Assembly (NCBI RefSeq): GCF_024300825.1 | Contig: NZ_CP101323.1 | Coordinates: 2,232,001 to 2,296,000, forward strand | Reading direction: 5' to 3' | From: Natronomonas gomsonensis | GTDB lineage: Archaea > Halobacteriota > Halobacteria > Halobacteriales > Haloarculaceae | DNA length: 64,000 bases | Part shown: positions 8,593 to 18,401 of the stretch, in pieces | Numbering within the stretch: position 1 is the stretch's first letter | Layout of the letters: each line of letters opens with the position of its first letter | Program-made: the position numbers and the translations under genes | Notes under the pieces: model-generated | What the model saw: only the letters and a program-made list of their open reading frames with translations | Database searches by the model: none | Told to the model about the DNA's origin: nothing

Positions 8593-8602
8593 TTTTAAGT
8601 TA
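8593..8602 (+). promoter_or_regulatory. TATA-like element upstream of the coiled-coil gene
   Basis: TTTTAAGTTA lies in the AT-rich part of the intergenic region. It predicts transcription start near 8625 and hence a 5' leader of about 140 nt, unusually long for a haloarchaeon, before the ATG at 8763. Confidence 0.45.
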
Positions 8603-8693
8603 TTGGTTCACGAACATGCGAACGGGTGGTGCAACGAACGGACGGTTCGCCGGCGGCGAACCCGGTCTCCGACCGGGCCGTCGTTCCCCATCG

Positions 8694-8723
8694 GCGGCCG
8701 GCCTCGTCCCATCGGCCGGCCGC
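8694..8723 (+). repeat. Perfect 10-bp inverted repeat in the leader of the coiled-coil gene
   Basis: GCGGCCGGCC (8694-8703) and GGCCGGCCGC (8714-8723) are exact reverse complements around a 10-nt loop. A second hairpin, CCCGGT/ACCGGG with a 5-nt loop, lies at 8661-8677. Both sit 40-100 nt before the start codon, so they could affect translation or transcript stability. Confidence 0.6.
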
Positions 8724-8762
8724 GCTCGGCACCGTCCGCTCGTCCCATACCGGAATCCAACT

Positions 8763-9428
8763 ATGACTGACGACAACTCACCGATTGCCACGCTGTTCCA
8801 GCTACAACGCGACACGATTAGACAGACCGAAGACGTCATCGAGGACGTCATGACCCTGCCACGGGAGATGAGCGACACCGTCTACGGCGGCGTCGACACC
8901 CAACGCGACATCCAACGGCAGGCGCTCCGACTCTCCCGGCAGTCGGTGCACACGTCGCTGGACGCCGCCGAGTCCGTCTCGGGCGGCTCCTCGACGCTCG
9001 AGGACCTCCGTGAATCCGTCGACGAGACGTTCGACACCCTCGAAGAGCAGTCCGACGAGGCCTACGACACCCTCGACGAGGAGTACGACTCCGTCGGCGA
9101 GAGCTACGACGAGTTCAGCGAGGACGCCCTCGAAAATCTCAGCACGCAGCTGGATTTCCTCATCGAACTCAACGAGGACCTCGAAGGGCAACTCGTCGAT
9201 GCCGTCGAGGAGTTCACCGACCAACTCGAAGAGCTACAGGACCAACTCGACGAGCAGGCCGACGACGCCCAAGAGCGCGTCTCCGAGCAGGCCGACGACC
9301 TCGCCGACCGCTTCGAGGACCAACTCGAACAACTCTCCGAGCAGTTCGAAGAGCAGGCCGACCGATTCAACGAACTCGAGGACCGCCTCGAAGACGTCGG
9401 TGGCACTGACGACGAAGACGACGAGTAA
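8763..9428 (+). CDS. Acidic coiled-coil protein, phasin-like
   Basis: 221 residues. The N-terminal 70 residues (TLFQLQRDTIRQTEDVIEDV and DTQRDIQRQALRLSRQ) read like a phasin: amphipathic helices rich in Gln and spaced hydrophobics, with no Cys. Residues about 80-215 are a highly charged helical rod with repeated units such as YDTLDEEYDSV, QLEELQDQLDEQADD and QLEQLSEQFEEQADR. The protein is soluble and very acidic. A role on PHA granules or another surface is inferred only from composition; a structural coiled-coil protein is equally possible. Confidence 0.75.
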   Translation: MTDDNSPIATLFQLQRDTIRQTEDVIEDVMTLPREMSDTVYGGVDTQRDIQRQALRLSRQSVHTSLDAAESVSGGSSTLEDLRESVDETFDTLEEQSDEAYDTLDEEYDSVGESYDEFSEDALENLSTQLDFLIELNEDLEGQLVDAVEEFTDQLEELQDQLDEQADDAQERVSEQADDLADRFEDQLEQLSEQFEEQADRFNELEDRLEDVGGTDDEDDE

Positions 9429-9512
9429 CGTAGCGACGCGACCGTCCGTCGTCCACGTTCCGTTTTTCCCTCTTTCGGCCGAACCAGCGACCGCGCCGAA
9501 AACGAACCGTCC

Positions 9513-12314
9513 TCAGGCCTCCCGCAGTTGCCGTAACACGTCGGGCGCCTCGTCTAAGGCGTCATCAAGCGCCTCGACGTCGGGGCCGCCGCCCTGTGCG
9601 AAGTCCGGCGGGCCGCCGCCGCCCCCGCCGACCTTCGCGGCGAGTTCACCGACGACCGACCCCGCGTTGAGGTCGACGCCGTCGGGTACCGCGACGACGA
9701 ACGTCGCACCGTCGAGGCCGCTGCCGATGACGGCGACTTTGCCCTCGTCGGCGAGGGCGTTGGCCGTCGCCCGGAGTTCGTCCATGTCGGCGTCGACCCG
9801 CTGGACGACCGCCGTCGCGTCGTCGAGGTCGACCTCGGTGGCGTCGTCGCCGCCGCCCTGTGCGCGGACCTCGGCGAGTTGCTCTTTGAGGTCCTCGATT
9901 TGTTTGCCCCGCTCCTTCCACTCCGAGAAGAACCGCGTTGCGGTGTCGGGGACCTCCTGTGGCGAGACGTCGAAGGTGTCGGCCGCCTCGTAGAGGGCGT
10001 CTTCGGTCCGCTGTGTGGCCTCGATGGCGGCGTCGCCCGCCGCGAACGTCAGCCGCTCGACGCCGTCCTGAACCCGCTCCGTCGAGAGGATTTTGATGGT
10101 GCCGATGTCGCCGGTTCGGGTGACGTGGGTGCCCGCACAGGCCTGTACGTCCTCTGCGACTCGAATGAGCCGGAGATTCTGTCCCGGCGGAATGCCGCCC
10201 TGATACAGGTCGAAGCCGTGTTCCTCCTCGGCTTCGTGGCGGTCGGGCCACTCCTGTTTCACCGCGACGTTGTCGGTGACGAGGTCGTTTGCGACCCGCT
10301 CGATGCGTTTGACCTCCTCGCGGCTGATGCGCTCGTAGTGACGGATGTCGAACCGCGAGGATTCGGTGCCTTTCTGGGCGCCGGCCTGCCGGACGTGCTC
10401 GCCGAGGACCTCCCGGGCCGCGTAGCCGACGATGTGAGTCGCGGTGTGGTGTTGCATCAGCCGCTTGCGCCGGGTCGCATCGATTTGTCCACGGACGAAC
10501 TCGCCTTTGCCCGGACTCTCGTCAGTGCGATGGAGGACGACGCCGTCGACCTCCTGGACATCGGTGACCTCGACGGTCACCTCGTCGGTGGCGAGCGTCC
10601 CCGTGTCCGCGGGTTGGCCGCCGCCTTCGGGGTAGAACATCGTCTGGTCGAGGGCCACGTCGTATCGAGTCTCGCCATCGACCTCCCGTTCGATGACATC
10701 GAGGACGACCGCCTCGAAGTCGGTCCGTTCGGGGTCCTCGTAGTACAGTTTCTCCGTGTCGGGAAGGTCGGCGATGCGGTCGTCGTCGGTTTCGGCGCCC
10801 TCCTCTTCTTCGAAGGCCTCCTCGCCGCCGTGGCGTGCCGCGACCAGCGAGTAGAAGTCGTCGGGAATCTCCACGTCCGCGCCGTGGTCGGCGGCGATGT
10901 CCTCGACCATATCCGGCTGGATGCCGTGGGAGTCGTACAACTCGAGCACTTCTTCGAGAGGAATCGGCTCGCCCTTCGCCGCGTAGTCGCTGGCGAGGCG
11001 TTCGACCTGTCGGCCGCCGCGTTCGAGCGTCTCGCGGTACTTCTCGACCTCCGTCCGGACGATGTCGCGGACGGTGTCTCGGTTCTCGTAGCCGAGTCGG
11101 TCGGCCTGCATGTCGACGAGTTCGTCAAGCGGCGCGTCGACGCCGGCGGTGTCACACAGCCGCTTGGTCCGGCGCAACACCATCCGGGCGAGATACCCCG
11201 TGCCGACGTTCGAGGGGACGATGCCGTCGCCGAACATGTAGGCGAGCGTCCGGCAGTGGTCGGCGATGGCGTAGATGTCCTCAAGCGGTTCGACGAGTTC
11301 ACGCAGCCGACTCGTCGACACGTCGAGTTTGTCGGCGATGTTGTCGCGGGCCGCCTCCACGTCGTCGACGTCGTCGATGTCGAGTTGCCCCGACAGTCGG
11401 GCCGCGCGGTTGACAAGTGCTTCCTCGTCGTCGGTGTATTCGAGGCCGGCGTTGTCCTTCAGGAACGAAATCATCTCGGGGTAGACGGCTTCGTACACCG
11501 TCGGGGTCCCCTGGGACATCCAGGTCCACCGCTCTAACCCGTAGCCGGTGTCGACGATGTAGGTGTCCATATACGAGTAGGTGTTCCCGTCTTTGAGTTC
11601 GTACTCGCCGTCGGGGTCCTGCTCCATGCACATGAAAACGAGGGTGGCGAGTTCCAGCCCCCGGTAGATGACCTCGATAGCGGGGCCGGCGTTGCCGCCG
11701 CCGACCCACGGGTCCTCGATGTAGGTTACGTCCTCGATGTCGGCGCCCAACTCCTCCAACAGCGTATCACAGTACTCGACGGTTTCGTCCTTCCAGTACA
11801 CCTCGCCCTCGTAGGCGTACTGGCCGGGGTCCTCGAGGTCCTCGCGGGCGTTGAACGCGTGGTGGGCCATCATTTCGAAGGCCATCGTGTGCCGGCCCGT
11901 CTTGCCGACGTTGTCGATGTCCTGCATTCGGATGCAGGGCTGGCTCACGGTCAGCGGGTTCGCCGGCGGCGGCGTCTTCCCGGAGGTGACCAACGGCTGG
12001 AAGTCGTAAATCGAGGCCTGCGTCAACAGCACGTCGTCGCGCCAGCGGTTCGCCGCGACCGGGTAGGGGTCGATGCGCTCGTGGCCGTGCTCCTCGAAAA
12101 ACGAGAGGAACGCCTCGCGCATCTCCTCTAAACTGTACTCCTCGTCGAATCCCGGTGCGTCGATGAACTCGTAGTCGGCACACGGCGGCTCCCCACACAG
12201 TTGTCGGTCCTCGTCGCGGGTCCAGAAGTGTGACCCACACGACGGGCACTCCTTCCGTACGAACCCCTCGTCGTGGAAATACTCGAGCTGATACTCCTCG
12301 TCGAGGTCACTCAT
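9513..12314 (-). CDS. alaS: Alanyl-tRNA synthetase (archaeal type)
   Basis: 933 residues. The N-terminus carries an archaeal-type zinc-binding segment ([10 protein letters not shown]...LCGEPPC). The class II catalytic core follows ([31 protein letters not shown]). The editing domain has the zinc-binding HHTATH motif and C-x3-H in VQACAGTHV. The C-terminal C-Ala part has the glycine-rich [15 protein letters not shown] element typical of AlaRS. The enzyme charges tRNA-Ala and clears Ser/Gly-tRNA-Ala. It is separated from the divergent HPP gene by 166 bp. Confidence 0.97.
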   Translation of the reverse strand: MSDLDEEYQLEYFHDEGFVRKECPSCGSHFWTRDEDRQLCGEPPCADYEFIDAPGFDEEYSLEEMREAFLSFFEEHGHERIDPYPVAANRWRDDVLLTQASIYDFQPLVTSGKTPPPANPLTVSQPCIRMQDIDNVGKTGRHTMAFEMMAHHAFNAREDLEDPGQYAYEGEVYWKDETVEYCDTLLEELGADIEDVTYIEDPWVGGGNAGPAIEVIYRGLELATLVFMCMEQDPDGEYELKDGNTYSYMDTYIVDTGYGLERWTWMSQGTPTVYEAVYPEMISFLKDNAGLEYTDDEEALVNRAARLSGQLDIDDVDDVEAARDNIADKLDVSTSRLRELVEPLEDIYAIADHCRTLAYMFGDGIVPSNVGTGYLARMVLRRTKRLCDTAGVDAPLDELVDMQADRLGYENRDTVRDIVRTEVEKYRETLERGGRQVERLASDYAAKGEPIPLEEVLELYDSHGIQPDMVEDIAADHGADVEIPDDFYSLVAARHGGEEAFEEEEGAETDDDRIADLPDTEKLYYEDPERTDFEAVVLDVIEREVDGETRYDVALDQTMFYPEGGGQPADTGTLATDEVTVEVTDVQEVDGVVLHRTDESPGKGEFVRGQIDATRRKRLMQHHTATHIVGYAAREVLGEHVRQAGAQKGTESSRFDIRHYERISREEVKRIERVANDLVTDNVAVKQEWPDRHEAEEEHGFDLYQGGIPPGQNLRLIRVAEDVQACAGTHVTRTGDIGTIKILSTERVQDGVERLTFAAGDAAIEATQRTEDALYEAADTFDVSPQEVPDTATRFFSEWKERGKQIEDLKEQLAEVRAQGGGDDATEVDLDDATAVVQRVDADMDELRATANALADEGKVAVIGSGLDGATFVVAVPDGVDLNAGSVVGELAAKVGGGGGGPPDFAQGGGPDVEALDDALDEAPDVLRQLREA

Positions 12315-12480
12315 TACTCCTGTTTGGCCCGTCGGCGGCTAAAGGGTTTTCGAGGCGCTCTGACCGCCCGAATCGGGCGCGAACCGGATCGAAAACCCCG
12401 TTTCCACGGCTTCGGCCTCGGCGACGCCGAGCGGTCCGTGAGCGAAACGGCCAAGCCGCCGGCGACGCTCGACCACAGGT

Positions 12481-13944
12481 ATGCGCGATTGGTTCGGCGT
12501 CGGAACGCGAATGTTCATCGGGAGTCTCCGCCAGCGGGTTCGCGTCGCCCGCCGGCGTCTCGAAGAGACCTCGACGCTCATTCACGTCTCGATACTCCTC
12601 TTCGTTCCCGCGCTCATCGCGCTGATGACGTATCTCTCGAACCGCTCGAGTTACGTCTCCTTCTTCATCCTGCCGCCGCTGGCGGCGGGCACCTACGCGC
12701 TGTTTGCCAACCCCGAAAGCAAGTACGCCTCGCCGGTCCGGTTCGTCGCCGGCCTTTCGGTCGGCGCCATCTGTTCGTGGGTTGCCATGGAAGTCGCCAT
12801 CCGGTTCGTCTATCCCGGATTGCCACCGAACGCAATCGAGGTCGACGCCGCCATGACAGCCTTCGCAGTGTTCCTCGCGGGACTCGTCACATGGGTACTC
12901 GACATCGAGGAGGCTGCGGCCTTCTCGATGGCGCTTCTCGGATTGCTGGTCGACCCCACGCGCCGGCTGTCGTTCGTCGTGAGCGTCTTCGTCTCCTCGG
13001 GCATCGTCGCCGTCGGCTTCGCCGTCTGGCGGGACCTGTTCTACGAGCAGCGGGCGCGCTATCTGTACGAATCCATCGAGGGCGACGACCACGTCCTCGT
13101 CCCGATTCGGGGTGAGTTCGCCGAGGCGACGGCCATGCTCGGCGCGCGTCTCGCCGCCGACCACGACGCCGGGAAAGTCGTGCTACTGGATATCGTCGAA
13201 GAGAGCCCGGAAACCGCACGGGACGGCGGCCGACCCCCCGGGGTCGTCGCCGACGGCGGCGATGCAGTGAAGGGTCAACCGGATGCCGACACCGAGGGCG
13301 ACGACGGGATGGACCCGACGACGGCAGCGGCGGTGTCCGAACTCGAGTCGCTGGCGTCGCGAATCGAGACCAATCTCGGGGTGCCCTGTCAAATCGTCGT
13401 CGCGGCAGCGGGCCCCTCTCGGGCCGAAACCGTCCGACAGGTCGCCAGCGAAGCCAGTTGTGACCTCATCGTCGCCCCCTACGAAACCGACGACAGCGAG
13501 GTGACGCCGTTCATCAAGCGACTCCTCGAAGCGAACCGGGACGTGTTGATACACCGCTCCTGTGACGGCAGACAGCGCTGGCGACGCATCATGGTCCCGG
13601 TTCGGCAGGCGGGAGACACCGCACACAACATGATAGACTTCGCACTCAGGCTGGCGGGACCGATAGGGCACGTGAGCATCGCCCACTGCATCGACTCCGA
13701 AAAGCAGCGCCGGAACGCGACCCAGATGCTCGCCAACCTCGCGGAGACCATCGACGGAACCGTCGAAACGCGCGTTCCGAACGCCTCGATTCACGACTTC
13801 CTCCTGCGCTCGGCACCGGAAAACGACCTCATCGTCATCGGCTCCAGCGGTGACCGAAGCGTCGCTTCCCGACTCGTGTCACCGCCGACGTTCAAACAGA
13901 TAGACGACCTCGAAACCGACGTCGCCATCGTCGACCGCCACTGA
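12481..13944 (+). CDS. HPP-family membrane protein fused to UspA-like domains
   Basis: 487 residues. The N-terminal third (about 30-190) has five or so hydrophobic helices and the HPP-family pattern (SSYVSFFILPPLAAGTYALF, NPESKYASPVRFVAGLSVGA, DIEEAAAFSMALLGLL). Residues about 205-345 and 360-487 look like two universal stress protein domains (DHVLVPIRGE; RRIMVPVRQAGDT; DLIVIGSSGDRS). HPP proteins are proposed transporters (nitrite transport in chloroplasts). The cytosolic Usp pair may bind ATP and gate or sense. Substrate unknown. Confidence 0.82.
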   Translation: MRDWFGVGTRMFIGSLRQRVRVARRRLEETSTLIHVSILLFVPALIALMTYLSNRSSYVSFFILPPLAAGTYALFANPESKYASPVRFVAGLSVGAICSWVAMEVAIRFVYPGLPPNAIEVDAAMTAFAVFLAGLVTWVLDIEEAAAFSMALLGLLVDPTRRLSFVVSVFVSSGIVAVGFAVWRDLFYEQRARYLYESIEGDDHVLVPIRGEFAEATAMLGARLAADHDAGKVVLLDIVEESPETARDGGRPPGVVADGGDAVKGQPDADTEGDDGMDPTTAAAVSELESLASRIETNLGVPCQIVVAAAGPSRAETVRQVASEASCDLIVAPYETDDSEVTPFIKRLLEANRDVLIHRSCDGRQRWRRIMVPVRQAGDTAHNMIDFALRLAGPIGHVSIAHCIDSEKQRRNATQMLANLAETIDGTVETRVPNASIHDFLLRSAPENDLIVIGSSGDRSVASRLVSPPTFKQIDDLETDVAIVDRH

Positions 13945-13984
13945 GAAACTGCGTCCGCCTCACCTGCACCGAGGTGAAGCCCGT

Positions 13985-16900
13985 CTACTCCTCGCTCAAC
14001 GACAGCGACGCCAACAGCGCCTCTAGCTGTATCTGCTCGTTTGCGCCCGCCGTGATTCGGTAGTCGGCCTCGCCGACCCGCTCCATCAGCCGAACCGCCT
14101 GTCGCTCCTCGAGGTCGAACTCCCACACCGAGCGGTGCATCTGGTCGATGATGTCGCCGCCGGCGATGCCAGCCTCGGTGAGCAGCGAATCGAGGTCCGC
14201 CCGGGCCGCCGTAAAGTCGCCGTCCAACGCTTTCGTCACCATCTCGCGAATCTCCTCGGGACGGGCCGTCGAGGTGATTGCGTAGACGGCCTCCTCGTCG
14301 ACGGTTTCGCCCATCACCGCGGCGGCCTGCAGGCCGTTGATGGCCTTCCGCATGTCGCCGTCCGCCGAGTACACCAACGCATCGACGCCGTCGTCGGTCA
14401 ACTCGATGCCCTCGGCGTCGGCGATGATTCGGATTTGCTCCTCGACGGCCTCGTCGCCGAGCGGCGAGAACCGGAAGACGGCACACCGCGATTGGATGGG
14501 GTCGATGATTTGGCTGGAGTAGTTACACGAGAGGATAAAGCGCGTGTTGTCGGAGAACTGCTCCATCGTCCGGCGGAGCGCCGACTGGGCGTCGCTGGTG
14601 AGGGCGTCTGCCTCATCGAGGAATATAATGCGGTGGTCGTAGCCGCCGAAGGAGGCACGGGCGAAGGACTTGATTCGGTCTCGAACCACGTCGATACCCC
14701 GCTGGTCGGAGGCGTTCAACTCGAGGAAGTTCTCCCGCCAGTCGTCGCCGTAGATTTCCTTGGCGATAGCGACGGCAGAGGTGGTGTTGTGCATCACGCT
14801 CGGAACGGCCCCGGCGATGTAGTTTCGCGTCTCCGGGACCGTCAAGTCGTACACTCGCTGTGGCTCTTCGACGGTTTCGATTGAGTCGACCTCGTCGAAG
14901 TAAAGGTCACCGCGGGCGAGCGTATCGAGCGTTCGAAGCGCTTCGAGGACTTCCTCGGAGAGCATCTCCGCCGCGGTTTCCCGGATTCGTTCTGCGACCG
15001 TCCGGAACCGGGGCGTCGTCGACAGCGCATGGTCGTCGTTCTCCAAGAGATTGATTACGTCAGTTCCGCGGAGTTCCGTCCCCTCGGCGATGTGGTTGTA
15101 GGGAACGCCGAGTCCTTCGATAGCCGCCTGTAGGGCTGTTTGAACGGCAGACGTATCGGGCGTTACTTCGACTTCGCCGGTTGATTCGAGAAGCACTGTC
15201 GTACGCTGTCGTTCCGGTGTTCGTCGACCGTCGGAATACTCCAACAACCGGTCGGACCTGACGCCGGTTTCGGCACTGAGTTCCCGACGGGTTTCGATAG
15301 GCTCCAATCGGTCCCGTGAGGCGACCCACGTCGCCGGTAGTGCCTCGATTCGTTCGATGTCTGCTTCGAGACTCTGAACGCTTTCGAGGGCTTCCTGTGC
15401 CGTTTCGAGTCGTTCAGCAGCTGCATCGAGTACGCGCCCAATGTCTTCGAGGTGATTTTCCCGTCCGGGCGAATTCGGGTTTAGCGTCCCCGTCACCAGT
15501 TCGTCTTTCGGCAGATACAACGCCGAACAAAGGTCGTCAACCGCGGATTGAGCAGGTATCGTATCGTGGTTCGGATTCGGCTCTCGGTTGGCATTCGTCG
15601 ACAGTCGCCCGGATTTCGTCGACATCGAGAAGCCGATACGGTCCTCGAATCGAGACAGTGCCGATGCGCTCGAAACGTAGAGGGTATGATACGCTCGCTT
15701 CTCTCCAGAACCGTTCGTCGCCGCCTTTCGCTCGGTCTTCCGCCGGGTCGGAACCCCTTCACCACTCAGCAGATACGACAGTAAGGTGATGATATCCCCG
15801 TCCTTCTGTGTGAGTTCCACCATCCCCTTCTCGGTCACGTGGCCTTCTGCGTCGAACATCGCCTGGAGGAATGCTCGTCTGCTGTCGGCCGGGGCGCGGA
15901 CGAGTCGGGAGCCGACTGTCTCGCTATCGTCGAAAACCGAGAAGCACTGTCTCAAGTAGTGAACGACCGTTTTGTTATCGACACTTCGATAAGAGACTCC
16001 TTTTTGTTCGCCCGTCTTCGGGTCGATACCGAACGACAACCGGGACGCTTCAGTGAATGCATCAAGAAGACCGGCGTCGTCGTTGTAGAACTTGATTCGG
16101 GAACCGTCGATACGGGCTTCCGCCAGTGCTAGCCCGACGAAACGAGCCAGTTTAGTGGTCAGTTCCCACGGCGGTTTGGCCGGCTCGGAGCGTCGGTTGT
16201 TCGGAGAGACGTACTGAATCGCCTCGATGTGGTTCCGAAGCGTCGACCGGGAAACATCGAGCGAACGAAGATGAGAGAGTGAACACACCGTCGACAGTGA
16301 CTCGAAGTCAATATCGGCCGCCTGCCGACGATATGCTTGGACGGTTTTTTTCGGTGTATTCACCGTTGCTGCGATTTCGTCGTCCGTCAACCCGGAACGG
16401 ATTCCCTCGAACACCTCTCGTTTGAGTCCGACGTGGTCTTCGACCACCGAGATACCGTGTTCGGAGGCGAACGACTCGGACACGTGGACGAAAATCCGGT
16501 CACCGTCGAGTTCGTCAATCCAGTCGATGTCTCCCTCGCCGTGGGGGAGTGGCGTCGTTTCGGGGCGTGCGATGCGGTCGCCCGATTCCAATTGTTCCGC
16601 TCGTGTCCACGAGAGGCCATCGGAGCCGACAGTCAGGAGACGATGTTCCGGCGTCACGGTCACCTCATTGCCATCTCGCGTGGCGACTCGAACGAGGTCG
16701 TCAGCCTCCTTGCCGAAGACGTGAGACGGGGAGACGAACTCGAAGCCGCGGCTCTCGTCGTACGTCGCCACTTCGAGGTCCTCGGACGGTGCTTCGAATC
16801 CATCTTCGTCCCCGACCACCGCTCCCATCTGCTCGACGCCTCGATTCGTCAAAACGGGCGTCTCGCCGGTGACGCACTTCCCGGTTCCCGCTGGGCCTGC

Positions 16901-17050
16901 AAACAGTAGATGCGGCAGTTCCTCCTGTGCGATGTACTGCTTCAACCGTTGTGTGATGCCCTCGTGACCGACGACCTCCTCCAGCGTCTGGGGGCGGTAC
17001 TTTTCAATCCAAATCTCCCGCCCGCGGTCCTCGGCGGCAGCCTCGCTCAT
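13985..17050 (-). CDS. rfcS: Replication factor C small subunit, intein-containing precursor
   Basis: 1021-residue precursor. Residues 1-58 and 756-1021 splice to a 324-residue RFC small subunit, the normal archaeal length. The N-extein ends with the Walker A motif GPAGTGK; the C-extein resumes [13 protein letters not shown] and carries Walker B LDEADAL, sensor 1 SCNYSSQII and the SRC motif [10 protein letters not shown] opens the PCNA ring at primer ends using ATP. The insertion directly after the P-loop lysine means the protein cannot bind ATP until the intein leaves. Confidence 0.96.
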   Translation of the reverse strand: MSEAAAEDRGREIWIEKYRPQTLEEVVGHEGITQRLKQYIAQEELPHLLFAGPAGTGKCVTGETPVLTNRGVEQMGAVVGDEDGFEAPSEDLEVATYDESRGFEFVSPSHVFGKEADDLVRVATRDGNEVTVTPEHRLLTVGSDGLSWTRAEQLESGDRIARPETTPLPHGEGDIDWIDELDGDRIFVHVSESFASEHGISVVEDHVGLKREVFEGIRSGLTDDEIAATVNTPKKTVQAYRRQAADIDFESLSTVCSLSHLRSLDVSRSTLRNHIEAIQYVSPNNRRSEPAKPPWELTTKLARFVGLALAEARIDGSRIKFYNDDAGLLDAFTEASRLSFGIDPKTGEQKGVSYRSVDNKTVVHYLRQCFSVFDDSETVGSRLVRAPADSRRAFLQAMFDAEGHVTEKGMVELTQKDGDIITLLSYLLSGEGVPTRRKTERKAATNGSGEKRAYHTLYVSSASALSRFEDRIGFSMSTKSGRLSTNANREPNPNHDTIPAQSAVDDLCSALYLPKDELVTGTLNPNSPGRENHLEDIGRVLDAAAERLETAQEALESVQSLEADIERIEALPATWVASRDRLEPIETRRELSAETGVRSDRLLEYSDGRRTPERQRTTVLLESTGEVEVTPDTSAVQTALQAAIEGLGVPYNHIAEGTELRGTDVINLLENDDHALSTTPRFRTVAERIRETAAEMLSEEVLEALRTLDTLARGDLYFDEVDSIETVEEPQRVYDLTVPETRNYIAGAVPSVMHNTTSAVAIAKEIYGDDWRENFLELNASDQRGIDVVRDRIKSFARASFGGYDHRIIFLDEADALTSDAQSALRRTMEQFSDNTRFILSCNYSSQIIDPIQSRCAVFRFSPLGDEAVEEQIRIIADAEGIELTDDGVDALVYSADGDMRKAINGLQAAAVMGETVDEEAVYAITSTARPEEIREMVTKALDGDFTAARADLDSLLTEAGIAGGDIIDQMHRSVWEFDLEERQAVRLMERVGEADYRITAGANEQIQLEALLASLSLSEE
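14786..16876 (-). mobile_element. Intein with LAGLIDADG-type homing endonuclease, in rfcS
   Basis: 697 residues from Cys59 to His-Asn before Thr756. Splicing blocks are visible: A ([13 protein letters not shown]), B ([14 protein letters not shown] with T-x2-H), F ([16 protein letters not shown]) and G (VPSVMHN). The endonuclease part has two dodecapeptide motifs, [11 protein letters not shown] (about 16108-16146) and LQAMFDAEG (about 15842-15868). The first has Glu in place of the usual Asp and Ala for Gly, so cutting activity is uncertain. A helix-turn-helix-like segment ([20 protein letters not shown]) sits before it. The DNA is less GC-rich than flanking rfcS, consistent with acquired origin. 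Confidence 0.93.
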
Positions 17051-17131
17051 GGCAGATGAGAGACTCCGGCCGAGTATAAACCCCCCGAGACGGGCGGAAA
17101 GCGTTTAGGTGAACCCGCTGATTGGTCGGCC

Positions 17132-18163
17132 ATGCGCCGTTCGTTCGCCCTCCTGTTCGCGCTCGTCCTCGCGGTCGCCCTGCTCCCCGGAATCGCCGCA
17201 GCCGACACCCGCGTCGGCGGGTCGGTCGTCGTCGACGGCGACCAGACCGGCGATGTGTCGGCGGCCGGTGGAACGGTCGTCGTCACCGGCACCGTCGACG
17301 GCGACCTCCGAGCGTACGGCGGCGACGTTCGTATCGCCGAGGGCGCCGAAGTGACGGGTATCGTCCGCGTCTACGGCGGCGACGTGTACGTCAACGGCAC
17401 CGTCGGTGGCAACGCCCTCGCCTACGCCGGCAGCGCCACGTTAGGCGAGACGGGGAGCGTCGACCGCTCGTTCGGTGCCGTCGCCGGCGACGTGACCATC
17501 GCGGGCACCGTCGGCGGCGACGCCAACGTCTTCGCCGGTCGAACTACGCTCGCCGAAACCGCCGTCGTCGAGGGCGGCCTGACGTACGGTGGCGAACTCG
17601 TCGACGAGGGCGGAACCGTCGAGGGAATCACACAGGGAACGAGCGACCTCGCGCTGGTGCCGCCGCTGGACCCGCTGTTTTCGATTTTCGGCGTGTTCAT
17701 GTTCGTCGGCGATTTGCTGTTGGGGGCCCTTCTCGTGTACGCCGCGCCGAAGTTCGCCGACGCCGCCGCGCTGACCGCCCGGAGCGAACCATTCCGGACG
17801 GCGGGAACGGGACTGCTGGCGCTCGTCGGGACCGCCCTCGCCGTCGTCGTACTTGCGGTGACGCTGGTCGGCCTGCCGCTGGCCGTCGCGTTGCTCGCCA
17901 TGGCGCTCGTCGTCGCATGGGTCGCCGCCGTCTACGGACAGTACGCCGTCGGCGCGTGGGCGCTGTCCTACACCGACTACGACAACCGCTATCTCGCCGT
18001 CGGAATCGGCGTCGTCGCAGTTACCGTCCTCGGACTGCTGCCGTACGTCGGCGCGCTGCTCCGGGCGGTCGTCTTCCTGCTCGGAGCGGGCGTCGTCGCC
18101 CTCGGCGCGCGCCGAATCTACGAACTCGTCTCGCGGAACCGCGGCGGCCTCGCGGAGATATAG
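17132..18163 (+). CDS. Exported bactofilin-like (polymer-forming) membrane protein
   Basis: 343 residues. A Sec-type signal peptide (MRRSFALLFALVLAVALLPGIAAAD) is followed by about 130 residues of short beta-strand repeats with the GDV/VxG(T/G)VxGD pattern (TVVVTGTVDGDLRAYGGDVR, GDVYVNGTVGGNALAYAG), the right-handed beta-helix signature of bactofilin/DUF583 proteins. The C-terminal half (about 175-330) has four or five membrane helices. The beta-helix would face outside. Such proteins may scaffold envelope structures; the function in haloarchaea is not established. Confidence 0.8.
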   Translation: MRRSFALLFALVLAVALLPGIAAADTRVGGSVVVDGDQTGDVSAAGGTVVVTGTVDGDLRAYGGDVRIAEGAEVTGIVRVYGGDVYVNGTVGGNALAYAGSATLGETGSVDRSFGAVAGDVTIAGTVGGDANVFAGRTTLAETAVVEGGLTYGGELVDEGGTVEGITQGTSDLALVPPLDPLFSIFGVFMFVGDLLLGALLVYAAPKFADAAALTARSEPFRTAGTGLLALVGTALAVVVLAVTLVGLPLAVALLAMALVVAWVAAVYGQYAVGAWALSYTDYDNRYLAVGIGVVAVTVLGLLPYVGALLRAVVFLLGAGVVALGARRIYELVSRNRGGLAEI

Positions 18164-18200
18164 CGGCACGCTGAAACCGCCTCGGCGCGTCCCTTGGCCC

Positions 18201-18401
18201 ATGCGCGTGACCTGTGAGGTCGTCGGCGAAGGGAGCCACGACCTCGACCTCCCGGCCGATGCAACCTACGGCGACGTGCTGGAATCGGTCGGCCTCTCGA
18301 CGCACGAGGCTTCGGTCCTGGTCGACGGCAGCCCGGTTCCCGAAGACCGGACGGTCGATTCCGACCACGTTCGCGTCCTGCGGCTAATAAAGGGCGGATG
18401 A
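18201..18401 (+). CDS. samp2: Ubiquitin-like small archaeal modifier protein SAMP2
   Basis: 66 residues with a beta-grasp pattern and the diglycine C-terminus (VLRLIKGG) needed for adenylation and conjugation. The middle segment VLVDGSPVPEDRTV and the LIKGG tail fit SAMP2 of Haloferax volcanii as I recall it, which is attached to target lysines by the E1-like UbaA and also supplies sulfur for tRNA thiolation. Its TGA overlaps the start of the GNAT gene by four bases. Confidence 0.88.
   Translation: MRVTCEVVGEGSHDLDLPADATYGDVLESVGLSTHEASVLVDGSPVPEDRTVDSDHVRVLRLIKGG

Larger units (their letters stand above)
8335..8762. other. 428-nt intergenic region with an AT-rich promoter and a hairpin-rich leader
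   Basis: The first part has no visible gene. From 8455 to 8605 the sequence is AT-rich for this genome and includes the TATA-like TTTTAAGTTA (8593-8602). The last 140 nt, presumably transcribed as the 5' leader of the gene at 8763, holds two perfect hairpins (8661-8677 and 8694-8723). An ATG at 8616 is in frame with the downstream gene, but the 49 residues it would add are Arg/Gly/Pro-rich and basic, so I treat this as untranslated. Confidence 0.5.

Noticed and set aside
8616-8762. In-frame N-terminal extension of the coiled-coil protein from ATG 8616
   Set aside because: The 49 residues are Arg/Gly/Pro-rich and basic, unlike the very acidic protein, and the DNA forms two perfect hairpins.
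9879-11537. A 552-codon plus-strand frame inside alaS
   Set aside because: Antisense to a certain gene; its composition simply mirrors the alaS codons.
12391-12410. A GTGGAAACGGGG half-ORB-like stretch between alaS and the HPP gene
   Set aside because: Only one half of the dyad matches, there is no partner repeat, and it can arise by chance in GC-rich DNA.
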